Origin: Corylus avellana
Taxonomy: Eukaryota; Streptophyta; Magnoliopsida; Fagales; Betulaceae
DNA length: 64,000 bases
Direction of reading: 5' to 3'
Assembly: GCF_901000735.1 (NCBI RefSeq)
Contig: NC_081549.1
Span: 8,543,410 to 8,607,409 of the forward strand
Positions 24,496-35,980 of this stretch are shown here, piece by piece. Below the pieces are notes generated by a model. That model made no database searches and was not told where the DNA came from. It saw only the letters and a program-made list of their open reading frames with translations. The translations under genes were made by a program, and so were the position numbers. Each line of letters starts with the position of its first letter. Within the stretch, counting starts at the first letter, position 1.

Positions 24496-25007
24496 ATAAA
24501 CTGATTAAACAACAATGAATAATCACAAAAAGTACACAAACAACCAAACAAAAAAAATAGAACTAACCATTCAACAACAATATACAAAAGAAATTTCAAA
24601 ACAACAACAAAACAAAATTGTGCTTAGCTGCTTCTGGTGCTGCGCTCGAGCGCAGAAACAATGCGGTCGATCACAGATGTGCGTTCCCTGTGCGCTCGTA
24701 CGTACTTGCAGAATGGATCAGGTGTAGGCACGCAGGCTGCTTGCTGAAAAGGCTCGAGTGCGCTCGATCACAGCTTTGTGCGCTCGAGCGTACTAACAAA
24801 AACTAAAATTCTCTGAAACTGCAACAAGAAAAACAGAAACAACAAACCTTTTTTTTTTTTTTTTTTTTTTAGATCAAAATGGCAGAAATAATAACAAATA
24901 CAATAAAATAAAATTGCAAAAAGAAAAAGACTAGTAGAAAAATAAAATCAATCCAAATAAAAATCAATTTCACAAACAAACAAATCCCCGGCAACGGCGC
25001 CAAAATT
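24496..25007 (-). promoter_or_regulatory. 5' leader with palindromes and primer-binding site
   Basis: Between the LTR and gag. The primer-binding site at 24985-25002 (minus TGGCGCCGTTGCCGGGGA) is a perfect 18-base complement of the plant tRNA-Asp 3' end. CTCGAGCGCA-type palindromes recur at about 24644-24655 and 24755-24795, the motif also seen in the LTR. A 22-base T run lies at 24849-24870. Confidence 0.85.
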
Positions 25008-26215
25008 TGATGTACAAATTTAATTGTACTCGCAAGCGCACGAGTCGTGTGCAATATAGCGTGTGTGCAAGTGCGAGGTAGATCCATAGGGAATTGTGTT
25101 GTGAAAACTAATTCTTATCTAAACTAATCCTATTTTAACCTAGTTCCGAATTTCATGATTTTTGTTGTGCTAAAACAAAACATAAACTAAAGAAAATGAT
25201 TAAATAAAATGGTAAAGAACACTAAGGTTTCAGAATCCACTTCGCTAAATCTTAACTCTATATTCTCGTATTTGTTCATACAATCGACAAACTACTGTGC
25301 TCAAACTGTTGTTCGATGTTTTACAAATATCAAGTTTAAATCATTCAATGAATCCACCCATTTTACAAATCACAACAATTATCCGATTTGAAATTAAATC
25401 ATCCTATGTATCCGTTTGGTTAACGAATCACAACGGATATTCGATTTCAATCAAATGAATTGATGTATCCGAAAGATGAAACACATTAATATCCAACTCC
25501 AACACATAACAGTTCATCACATTCAATTAAAAGATATAAATCAACCAATTGAATGAAAACCTACAACATTCTTATTCGAAGTCAAAATTGTATAAAAAAA
25601 ATACGAAAATACATGAGTTTGTCAATGACGAAGCTTCATCTTCAACCTTAGTTGAAAGATTTAGCCTCTCATGATAACAATAACAACCAAAAATTGAATT
25701 GTCATCATCGAAAGAATAAAACTTACAATGGAAAACAAAGCAACAGCTTCCCCACGACAATACGTCGTAATTCATCTTAAAACGGCGTCTCCCAATCCCC
25801 GTTACAAGAGAAAAAGTTGTATATAAATAATAAAAAGCTAGGGTTCAGAGCAGCCAGGTCAGTGTGAGTGCGCTCGATCGCACCCAAGGTACGCTCGAGC
25901 GCACTCGGGTTTAATCAAGGCTCCTGCGGCACAGCATTTAAGCGATGCATGCTAAGGCTGACGTGGTCGTGCGCTCGAGCGTGCCGTGATTGCGCTCGAG
26001 CGCACCTGCACTCGATCGTCCCTCTGTGTGCTTGATCGCACTTCTAGGGATCTTCAATTATTTGCTTATTTCCACCCTCAAACCGCAGTTTTCTCTTAAT
26101 GACCTGCAACACACCAAAACACCAAAACTAACAAAAAACATCATAAATTAACACAGCTAAGAGCTTAACAAACATAAGTAAAGGGGTCCAAATATACAAT
26201 ATTTGGCATTCATCA
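25008..26215 (-). repeat. 5' LTR of the Athila-like element
   Basis: 1208 bp, TGATGTACAAATTT ... GGCATTCATCA. The palindrome array at 25868-26040 includes a unit missing from the other LTR. The last base is followed directly by N, so its target duplication cannot be read here. Confidence 0.88.
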
Positions 26216-26315
26216 NNNNNNNNNNNNNNNNNNNNNNNNNNNNNNNNNNNNNNNNNNNNNNNNNNNNNNNNNNNNNNNNNNNNNNNNNNNNNNNNNNNNN
26301 NNNNNNNNNNNNNNN
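26216..26315. other. Assembly gap (100 N)
   Basis: Exactly 100 N, the conventional size for a gap of unknown length. The left contig ends at the last base of an LTR and the right contig starts inside a poly-A run, both typical assembly break points. Open frames that read through it are artefacts. Confidence 0.99.
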
Positions 26316-29300
26316 AAAAAAAATGCATATCTTGCCTTGGTTGTTTCGTTTGATAGAGATTTTTTCAAATTTTATGGAACTTGTCTTGAATTTAAATTGA
26401 AAGCTTCATGATTATATGCTAATTACACTTTACACATTTCAGAACATATGAGGTCTCAATTTCAGAACACATTTCAGAACTTATGAGTGATTTGATTCTG
26501 GATTTCCTTTTGACTGTGATGATGGTTTTTGTCTTTTTAAGTTTGCTCATGAATAAGAACCATGGTTTATGTGAAAATTCTTTCTTGTTAACAACATAGT
26601 GCACAATGTTTATGGGTATCATTCATGTTAAGCCTTCACGAGACTTCACTCGTCCACTAAGGATGCCTAGGGGTTTAAAAGGCTTGTTACATATGCTAAA
26701 TGCAATCGTCTCTCCCACGAAAGAGGATTTATATTTCTTGCTTTCATTTTATTTTTCGTTTTGTTTTGCTAAGGGACTAGCAAAATGTAAGTTTGGGATG
26801 TTTGATAAGTGCCAAATATTGCATACTTGGACCCCTTTACTTACACTAGTTAATCCTTTAACTGTGTCGTTATTTAATATTTTGTGTTAGTTTTGTGTTT
26901 TTAATGTTTTGTAGGTCATTAAAGAAAAACTACAGCTTTAAAGCAAAAAATGCAAAGTTTGGAAGAAAGCATACTTTGAGAAGACCTAAATGATGTGGTT
27001 AAGTTTAACCAAATCTAAGAAAAATGTTAAATTGGATTAAAGATCAGATTTGATAAGATTTCGGATTGGATTCAAATTCAGATTATGTATATGTTTTAGT
27101 ATTTTGACCATAACTTTCTGTTCAAATATTGGATTGAAGTGATTCCAGTGGCATTTGAAAGCTAACTCAAAATAATACAGTTTATTGTGAAATAGAATTT
27201 TTCTAATTCGGACGTTTACTATGTCAAAATCACCCCGAAATTAAAGGACACAAATCTGAATGAATCCTATTCCGATTTTAGACTTCTATTTTGACTGGGA
27301 GACAGAACTTCGAATTATCTAGGTTTAATAGGGCTTTTAGGACTTTCCTAAGCCTATAAATAGACCTCTTTGCATTCAAGAAAAGATATAGAATTCCAAA
27401 GAGCAAAATTCTACTGTTTTTCTCTTTTTAGTTTAGGTTTTCTTTAGATTTAGGTTTTATTTTTATGTGAAGTTAAATTCCGAACTAAGGTTGGGGATGA
27501 AGCCTCACCGATGAAGAACATCAATACTTTCATGTAAATCTTTATTTATCTAATTTTATTGGGTTTAATATTTCAATTTTTTTACTTCTTTTCAATGTGT
27601 GGAGTGATTCTTGGATATCTTTTATGATTCAAGGATACACTTGATGATTTAAGATAATTCTACATAATTGATTGCTTGATTTTATTTGCCTAAATAATTG
27701 GATATCCCTTGTGATTTGTTCTACGGATACATTTGGTGTTTCAATTAAGATTGGATATCTTTTGTGATTTACGGATACATCTGATGATTTAATTGATATT
27801 GGATTCCTTTTGTGATTTGTGCAATGAATGGATACATGAGATGATTTTGATTAATTGTTTGAAGCGTAGTAAAACATATCTAAGATTTTAATTGTGAGAA
27901 CTTCAGATTAATATTGATAAACATGGAAGTATGTTGTTATGATTCGATGAGTGTGAATTCACAAACCTTAGTATTTTATCTTTTAGTTTATTTTAATTAG
28001 TTTATGTTTGTCTTTGAATTTTTAAAACCAAAATCAAAACCCTTTTGGAACTAGATTAGGATTTAATTAATTTAGATATAAATTGCTCTTTCCAAAATAC
28101 AATTCTTTGTGGGATCGACCTCGCACTTGCAATCCATTAAACTACAATCGATTCGTGAACTTGCGAGTTAAATAAATTTGCACAACACCCGGCTCCTCCT
28201 AACGAAGTACCAGGTCCTTGATCCCTCCTCTTCTGATCTGCGTACTCTGTTGCGTTCTCCTTCAAACTTTCCTCGTAGATTGAAGCCTGATCCACCAACT
28301 TGGAAAAATCACGGATGTCAAAGCAGGTCATCATAGTTCGAATGCGGGTGTTCAAACCCCACTCAAACTTCTTTGCATTCCTCTTCTCATTAGGGATGAG
28401 GTACATGCCAAACGTCGACAGCTGAAGAAACTTAGCAACGTACTCGATTACTGACATACTTCCTTAGGCCAAATCCAAGAATTCTCGTGCCTTTATGTCT
28501 TGCACAACTCTGGGAAAGAAGTGTCGATTGAACTCATGCTTAAAGATGTCCCAAGTAATGGCAATCACTGAACCTAAATTAGCGGCAAGCACGATCTTCT
28601 TATGTTACCACCAGCGTTTAGCCTCTTCGGTCAGCTTACAAGCAGTGTAAGCCACCTTCTGCTCATTGGTGCATCCAGTAGTAGTCAACAATTCACCTAT
28701 ATCATTTAGCCACTTCTTCGCTCTGTTATAATCACCTCTCTCATCAAAGCTATCAGATTGATGACTATAGAAGCCCTTTAGAGAACAACCAGATCCTTCA
28801 GCTAGCTGCCTTGCGACCCTATCCAAAGCCGACGCCAACCGGTCAAGCGTGTCCATCACTTGATCTCTTCCTGGGGGTGCTGTCTCGTAGACTAGAACAT
28901 CTACAGGTCCCGAATGCTCGTTATCTTTGGGGTTTCCAAATTCCAAAGCATTCGCTCCGATTGCTGGGTTCCTTTAGAGCGTCATTCTATGCATCGAAAA
29001 GTAGAGTTAGAACCAACTCGATTAGAACCGAGCGACCAACCTAGAAGCTAAGTCCTAACCACTAACTAGCTTATATTCTGGTGTGATCGTTGCCTAGGCT
29101 TTCCTTCCCTTTATCCTATAGTCCTTTTAGAGCATAAGGCTCTGATACCAACTGTAACGACCCAGATGGAAAAATCAATTAACTGATAATTGACCTCACG
29201 GTTCGTCTCCTAGCCTTATCCCTCACGGGACATGACTCAGGGATCTTAACCTCTCCTAATGAGAGAATTCAACGGAGGACTTTAAATATACTAATAGAAA

Positions 29301-30720
29301 GCAATAACTATATTCCATACATCTAATCACTAGAATAAAGATAAACCTCATAGCATAAATAGATCATCAAATGTACTGGTCAAAGACCAATCATCAAAGT
29401 ACAGGTTACAACCCAAAAGATAATCATTGTCTAGGAATAAAGCAACTAAACAGATTGATTTTTAATCTTAGCAATGCTAGGGAGATAAGAATCTCGATCA
29501 TGTATGCGAGGGTGGGTCCTCAGTCATCCCACATAGTCTTCAACCACAGTGGGTCCATGTCATCAAAAATAACTCTAATCAAATCCTAAGCTATCACCCA
29601 AGTCCGGTCCGTAGGCATTTTATTTGCTAGCTAACCACACAATTATCCATAATGAAGGAGGAAACATAAAAACAAAGGTGGGTAAGTCCAAGGACTTAGT
29701 GAAAATTAATGCACATAATACCCATACCATTATTTGTGATGAACTCCGTTTGGTAAAGAATGCAACAGTTTAATCATAACAGTTATCTATTTATGCAATA
29801 TAGATATAGTACATGCTTATAATTATGAGTAACTGTGATAGTTCAACAGTATGGTCTACCCGAGATATTACTCCTTCTCAACAGGGTTGGCATTGTCTCG
29901 AGGGAACTATAATACAATGCCAGTGCCCCAACCATTGTACGCTACCATCCATAACACTAGAAGCCCGACCGAGTCCGTCCTCGGGTGGCCCACGATACTA
30001 ATGATATTCATCCTGTAGTGACCACCTACTAAGGCTGTGCCGGTCACGAAAAAACTATTGGATCCAAGGCCCATATATCACACACACATTTGACCATAAA
30101 GTTAACATGTATAGTAAGCTCATAGTCGTTATCCCGCATGTACTGGTGTACCATGTCATACGATGCAATTAATCTTGTCTGTTGATGTACAAATTTAATT
30201 GTACTCGCAAGCGCACGAGCCATGTGCAGTACAGCGTGTGCAAGTGCGAGGTCGATCCACAGGGATTTGTGTTGGGTAAACCAATTTCTATTTAAACCAA
30301 TTCTATTTTAACCTAGTTCCGAATTTCGTGATTTTTGTCATGCAAAAATAAAACATAAACTAAAGAAACTGATGAAATAAAATGGTAAAGAACACTAAGG
30401 TTTTAGAATTCACTTCGCCAAATCTTAACTCTGTATTCTCGTATTTGTTCCTTCAATCGACAAACTATTGTGCTCAAACTGTTGTTTGATTTTTTTACAA
30501 ATATCAAGTTTAAATCATTCAATGAATCCACCCATTTTTACAAATCACAACAATTATCCAATTTGAAATTAAATCATCTTATGTATCCGTTTGGTTAACG
30601 AATCACAACGGATATCCGATTTCAATCGAATGAATTGATGTATCCGAAGGATCAAACTCATCAAATATCCAACTCCAACACATGACAGTTCATCACATTC
30701 AATTAAAAGATATAAATCAA
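26316..30720. repeat. Near-exact copy of 12586-16990
   Basis: Every landmark lies at offset 13730 with no insertion or deletion. By eye I find about five substitutions in 4.4 kb, all within the copied gag-only LTR (about 27259-27302 and 28071). Contents: end of the gag-only element with its 3' LTR (26803-28187), outer gag (28188-28946), primer site (29138-29150), outer LTR part (29153-30182) and the first 538 bases of an Athila-type LTR. Identity stops at 30720/30721. Most likely an alternative haplotype or a mis-joined contig rather than a true duplication. Confidence 0.9.
28188..28946 (-). pseudogene. Second copy of the outer-element gag
   Basis: Identical in sequence and in its stops to 14458-15216, as part of the repeated segment. 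It should not be counted as an independent gag. Confidence 0.85.
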
Positions 30721-31374
30721 CCAATTGAATGAAAATCTACAACATCCTTATTCGAAGTCAAAATTGTATAAACTAAATAAAAGAATACATGAGTTTGTCA
30801 ATGACGAAGCTTCATCTTCAACCTTAGTTGAAAGATTTAGCCTCTCATGATAACAATAATAAACAAAAATTGAATTGTCATCATCATAGAAATAAAACTT
30901 ACAATGGAAAACAAGGCAAAAGCTTCCCCACGGCAATACGTCGTATTTCAGCTTAAAACGGCGTCTCCCAATCCCCGTTACAAGAGAAAAAGTTGTATAC
31001 AAATAATAAAAAACTAGGGTTCAGCGCTGCCAGGTCAGCGTGAGTGCGCTCGATCGCACCCAAGGTGCGCTCGAGCACATTCGATTTTTCTTTCAAGGCT
31101 CTTGCGGCGCTGCACTTAAGCGATGCGTGCTAGGGCTGATGTGGTCGTGCGCTCGAGCGTGCCGTGCTTGCGCTCAAGCGCTGGTGCGCTCAATCGCACT
31201 TCCAGGGATCTTCAATTATTTTGCTTATTTCCACCCTCAAACCGCAATTTTCTCTTAATGACTTACAACACATCAAAACTCCAAAACTAACAAAAAAAAT
31301 CAGAAAATACTAAAGCTAAAGGCTTAGCAAATGCAAATTAAGGGGTCCAAATATACAATATTTGGCACTCATCA
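30183..31374 (-). repeat. Third Athila-type LTR, chimeric
   Basis: 1192 bp, TGATG...CATCA, flanked by TCTGT (30178-30182) and TCTAT (31375-31379). 30183-30720 is identical to the left Athila LTR. 30721-31374 differs from both other LTRs by many substitutions and has a changed TATA region (TATACAAAT) and altered array. It is either a solo LTR on another haplotype or the outer end of an element whose middle is misassembled. Confidence 0.75.
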
Positions 31375-31379
31375 TCTAT

Positions 31380-32235
31380 ATTTTACATGCATGCTTCTAC
31401 AAGTCTCAATGTCATTATCTTGTTAACTAGCACATTTTCACAAAAAGTTAGAGTTCATGTGCAACAAAGAGTATATCGTGAGAGTTATAAATATGCATGT
31501 TGTGGCACACAAAATAATCATGCAATGCAGGAAAATAAATGGCAAGTATTATGTGAGTTAAAACTCACCTGGGTCGAAAAGATTCTCTGAGTAGTCCTCC
31601 AAATGTCCCGTGTCCTCCAACTCTGTGGAAAACCTTCTATTAGACTTAAGTCCAACTAAAAGAGCATAACGACTTAAGAAACAAGCAGGGCCTAGAAGGT
31701 TACCTCCTACAAGCCAAAACCTCCAAGGAATCACATCTTCTTCTCCACAAACCACACTCACTCACAAAGACACTCACACAAGGTGTTTCAGAGAGCCTTG
31801 GGGCGTAAAATGGGTATGAGAGAACGAGGGGTAGGGGTATTTATAGATGAGAAAAAGCTGAGGGAACTTTAAGTGATTCTGAAAAGTAGTGTATGTCTGG
31901 TACTATAGGTGCATATGTCCGATGCTGTTTACTTAGCGGTCCAAAGGTTGCATCATACATATAGGTATTATCCAGGGGTTATCCAAAAAGCAGCGTATGT
32001 ATTGTGGTCCCCCTGCGTACGTCCGTGTACTATTTGCAGGAGTACGTACGGTGGTCCCTGCCGCGTACGTCCATACTAAAAACAAGAGCGTACGTATGGT
32101 ACTATTGGGGCGTACATACGGTCAAAAAGTCTGAAATTCCCAAAATGCCCATTTCAGTTGTCCCTTGTGACCCAAAACCCAAATTAACCCTCTAACTAAG
32201 GTAGCTAAGCTTAGTTAATTATTTTGGTCACTACA
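31380..32235 (-). mobile_element. Outer element 5' LTR, distal part
   Basis: Continuation of 15423-16452 after the nested insertion, ending TTGGTCACTACA. It carries the TATA box (complement of GGTATTTATAG, 31836-31846) and, upstream on the element strand, the ACGT/GTAC motif array at about 31885-32130. Flanked by CCATG on the right; the matching left flank is lost. Confidence 0.85.
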
Positions 32236-32464
32236 CCATGGCCTAGGGATGACCGCGCGGCCACCCCCAGATGGTCGGAGCCGCCCCTCTTTTTTAATAA
32301 TTAATTCATTTTTTAATTCAAATTTGATATATAATTCAGTGTAGTTGTGTTTATTTTTGAGTTTTGATATTGGGATATTTTGGACCCTTAGATTCATCTA
32401 AGGGCTGAGAATAGGAGAATGAGAATCTCATATTTCTCACTAATGGGAGGGGATCCGGATCCAA
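32236..32464. mobile_element. Right part of the outermost inverted-repeat element
   Basis: A GC-rich core (32236-32290, GCGCGGCCACCCCC and GGAGCCGCCCC) is followed by AT-rich sequence and then the right terminal inverted repeat at 32386-32464, which mirrors 3461-3539 and is followed by TTCGA. The outer Ty3/gypsy element inserted in or beside the GC core. Confidence 0.6.
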
Positions 32465-32532
32465 TTCGACACTTCAGCCTAGCAACTTACCTAGATATGG
32501 GTGATTTTCTTCTAACAACTACATAATAGATT

Positions 32533-32941
32533 GGAAAAACTTCACTTTAGACCCTTGAACTACAGTGCGTTTTGAGAAGACTCCCCGAAATTTTAAAAAC
32601 TCTCAATTTAATCCCTAAACTTTTAATTTGAATCATTTGATTCAATGGACCCCCCTCCATCAGATTTTAAACGTTAAAAGTGATAAAATGACGTTTATAC
32701 CCTTGAATTTTCTATAAAATTTCAAATTTAGCCTTAATTTCAAATTAAAATTTTTTTTAAAAAAAAAATCAAAGTGTAATTTGATCTTTTTAGGCATTTC
32801 CGTTAGAAGTTAATGGCTAAAACTAACGGATGGGGTAGATTGATTGAAATTGAAAGTTCATGAGTATAAATTGAGAGTTTTTGAATTTTTTGGTCTTCTC
32901 AAAACATGCGGTAGTTTAGGGGTCTAAAGTAAAGTTTATCC
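32533..32941. mobile_element. MULE-type MITE, copy 1
   Basis: Terminal inverted repeats over 45 bp long (GGAAAAACTTCACTTTAGAC and, inverted, GGATAAACTTTACTTTAGAC). Flanked by TAATAGATT (32524-32532) and TAATATATT (32942-32950), a 9-bp duplication with one mismatch, which points to Mutator-type transposition. Non-coding, 409 bp. Same family as 61086-61692 and 53344-53680. Confidence 0.85.
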
Positions 32942-33534
32942 TAATATATTTATTCCTCTTCTCCATGCATATTTCACGCTACCCCATGCACAACTTCTTG
33001 CCATACGTATGCACTACATGAAAAATTTCTAAAGTATGTACTTTTTATACCCTCGGGAGATGACTTCTCTTCTCTTTCATCTTCTTCATATGAGCCAGCT
33101 TTGCTACACAGAACATGGATTGGTGTATTCATAACCTTTTTGACCCTACTTGCTAGTGCCAAAGTTATCTTCGATTAATTTCTTCCCCGGAGCCAATTGA
33201 GCACTTGATGAACGTTTTGCTTTCTTGCCATAAAGTGCAGCAAATCTGAGTTTAACTCCCACACTAGGCCAAAGTTCTTTAAGACATTTTCTAGGAGCCC
33301 TCTTCTATCTGTGTAGGGGTTGAGTAATTGTTACCTGGAGAATGGAGGGGGAGGGGACCTTCTAGGTCTTCTTGGCCCCTCCTGGGCCCTTGTAGTTGTA
33401 GGGCATTCCTCAGGCTTAAATTAGGCTGTTGAACCCTTCCTGGGCCCTAGTTATAATAGGTCTTGTATTTGACTCGGTCCTAGTAATTTCTGACCCAACA
33501 TGATTTTCCGCTTCGAGTAATTTAGAGCCTGTTT

Positions 33535-33755
33535 GAGATTGCATTTGAGAAATAGAACTTTTAAGTCAAAAAGAGCTTTTGGGCAAAAGCTTTATTTTTA
33601 AGCTTTTGCCAAAAGTACTTTTTAGCTATTTTTAGGCTTTTTGGACCCTTAAAAGCGCTTTTAATTTTTTTACCAAATGAGTATTTTTTTTTAAATGGAC
33701 TTTTTAAGTGTTAAAAGCACTTTTAAGCCATTCAAACCCAATTCCAAACAGGCCC
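33535..33755. mobile_element. PIF/Harbinger (Tourist-like) MITE
   Basis: 221 bp with ends GAGCCTGTTTGAGATTG and inverted GGGCCTGTTTGGAATTG, flanked by TTA on both sides (33532-33534, 33756-33758). Internal AAGCTTTT/AAAAGCACTT words can form a hairpin. A TTA duplication is the hallmark of PIF/Harbinger elements. Confidence 0.75.
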
Positions 33756-34777
33756 TTAATAAGTAGTAACATCACATGAAAATTTCAGATATTTTTCACT
33801 TGCAAAGCTTGTATTATAAGTTAGGGCATCACATTCTGCTAATGACACGTGTCTCATTCATCTTTAAGGCTATATTTATCTTCTCAATATCCAATATTCA
33901 GTTTTGCCATAAGTGTTTGGCCTATTTCCATTAGTTAGATTCACAAGAGCATCTCCACAATAAGATGCAAAACATCTAATTAAAAAGCATTATTCTCTAT
34001 TTTACTTATTTTTTTCCCGATACGAACTCCAACAATACAATATCTAATCAACACGCAATTATGTACCAACACCCCTTAAGCTCGGACCATTTGGACTTTG
34101 TGGCCGTTTATGGGGCACACACTATTGGTGTACAATATATCATTTTTTAAGAACACTATTAGTAATTTTAAGAGTTACATCAATTTTGGAAGAACTTAAT
34201 AAAAGTATGAATCTTCATTTTTAGTATTACTCGACTAAAAATGAATCTTCATTTTCATTTTTAGCAACAAAAGTGGAAACCCTATCCAAAATGCTGCCCC
34301 ACCCCTCCTCCCCCCCGCCCCGAAGGACCAAGGTTGATTGATTGAAGACCATTTTAGTACTTCTTTCCCACATCTATTGAGTTGCCTCATTGTGGCAACA
34401 CATGCTTTTGTGAAGGGTGGGGCTTACATCTCCATACATGTATATATATGCATGGCCTCAGTTGGATAAGGATATATCCATATTATTATTAATATCTTTG
34501 GGCAGAAAACGCCAAGAGAGGGTTGTTTTTTAAGCCCAATAAAGAAGCTTTGTTCAAGCAGAAGGTGATCCGGTCCGTCTAACTAAGGGTCCACTTCCTG
34601 CACCCCAACAGGCTGGACAAAAATAAATCTAGCCCAGTTTTCGAGCAAAAAAAAAAAAAGGCTTTTTTTCTCAATTATTTTTGTCAAGTTCTTCAAAAAT
34701 CTTAGTTTCATTATCGTAGGTTTATTTTATTTTTCTTTTTCTATTATTTAGTTTAAGAGTTCTTCTTCACTATTCTT
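33756..34777. other. No gene recognised
   Basis: AT-rich DNA with a C-rich run at 34303-34322 and short repeats of AATCTTCATTTTTAG (34209 and 34243). No frame of interest was seen on either strand. Confidence 0.55.
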
Positions 34778-35500
34778 TTTTTTTTTTTTTTAAAGGAAAA
34801 CATTTCATACTCATTCATTGATAAAAAGTAGCGAGCAAGAGCTCTTAGAAATAGAGCAAAAAACTCTGAAACAAATCATAGCCGAAGCTAAAGTTACAAT
34901 CAACCAATCAAAAATCACATCATCTGCTAACCCATGACTATTCAACAGGTTTAACCACAAATCTGTACCAAACAGACACAAACCAATGCATTGGTAGTGC
35001 TTATTCCTTGGTTCTGAAAACAAAGAACCCTCAAGCCAAAACTCATCCTCCTTAACTCGAAAACCAGGATATCGTTCACATCTACAACTCAAGGGTCTAA
35101 ACCAAAGCAAATATCTCGCAGAAACATCAAGATATAAACGGGCAGAACAAAGAGAGAGGACATATCCTTCTTACAAGCAAAAACCAGGAAAGAAAAAAAA
35201 CATACATGAAAATAAAATAGGAAAGTAAAGAACAAATACAGGAAAAAACGGAAATACAACAAAAAGAAGCCAACAATACAGGGAAAAACAACATGAAAAG
35301 CACACAAAGCGAATTACAGCAACCGAAAGGAAGCCGATCGTGTGCTGGCCGAAAACCGGCACAGAAGGTGGCGTTGGAAGCTCATCGCAGGGGGACGCGT
35401 GAAAAGATCCGATAACAGATAGTGGGCTGCAAAGTGAGTGCGGAGGAGATTGGCGGCATACTTGCACTACTCTTATTAACTCTATAAACACAGACAATTG
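34778..35500 (-). mobile_element. LINE-like 3' region with poly-A
   Basis: The minus strand ends in an A run (plus T run 34778-34793) preceded by GTTTTCC and AATGAATGAGTATGAAATG. The sequence after it resembles 52005-52370 (shared ACAAATCATA(A/G)CC and AAGTTACAA words). Several overlapping minus frames exist but no domain is recognisable, so I call it the 3' tail of a retroposon, probably a LINE. The 5' limit is uncertain. Confidence 0.45.
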
Positions 35501-35612
35501 TAATTATAGAATTCAATAATATAAATGGCTTGTAATTGTGCTGCCTCACCATCGTGTTGTATAGGCTATTGTACGTATTTATATACAAATCAATTAAATG
35601 AGATAATTGTTT

Positions 35613-35980
35613 GGAGAAATTACCTTTTGTCCTCATGAATTACAACACTTTGGCACTTCCTCCCCATGAACTGCCAACTTTACTACTTTGCCCCCATAAA
35701 CTACCATTTTGTGCCCAAAATCTCTTTCCGTCAGTCAAAGTCGTTAACTCAGACGGTCAAAGTGACAGTGCGTTGTAGTTCATGAGGAGCAAAGTGACAA
35801 TGTGTTGTAGTTTATGGGGGTAAAGTGACGGGTTGACCATCTAAATTAACGGCTTTGACTGACGAAAGGGGATTTTAGACACAAAATGGTAGTTCATGAG
35901 GGCAAAGTAGTACAGTTGACAGTTCATGAGGGGAAAGTGTCAAGGTGTTATAGTTCATAGGGACAAAATGTAGTTTTCCC
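35613..35980. mobile_element. MULE-type MITE with perfect 9-bp duplication
   Basis: Flanked by TAATTGTTT at 35604-35612 and 35981-35989. The arms are about 130 bp inverted copies of each other (left CTTTTGTCCTCATGAATTAC, right inverted TTTTGTCCCTATGAACTATA). 368 bp, no coding sequence. The length of the inverted repeats and the 9-bp duplication fit a non-autonomous Mutator-like element. Confidence 0.9.

Larger units (their letters stand above)
16453..26215 (-). mobile_element. Athila-like Ty3/gypsy retrotransposon, inactive
   Basis: LTRs 16453-17640 and 25008-26215 (1188 and 1208 bp, TGATG...CATCA, diverged by several percent). Perfect tRNA-Asp primer site at 24985-25002. Gag, protease, RT, RNase H and integrase follow in order on the minus strand. 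A polypurine tract adjoins the left LTR. Pol features (protease with D-L-G-A, RT box FMDDF, no chromodomain) fit the Athila branch. No env-like frame is present: the 1.3 kb after integrase is non-coding. At least three frameshifts and three stops disable it. The right border coincides exactly with the N gap. Confidence 0.9.

Noticed and set aside
26128..26400. Open frames spanning the N run
   Set aside because: They contain unknown residues from the 100-base gap and have no meaning.
26316..30720. Second set of gag and LTR features as an independent element
   Set aside because: Near-identity at constant offset, far closer than the LTR divergence of the same elements, points to an assembly or haplotype copy.
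34811..35636. Several minus-strand frames of 70-108 codons as a host gene
   Set aside because: They overlap in different frames, lack domains, and the stretch ends in poly-A like a retroposon tail with a second copy at 52005.
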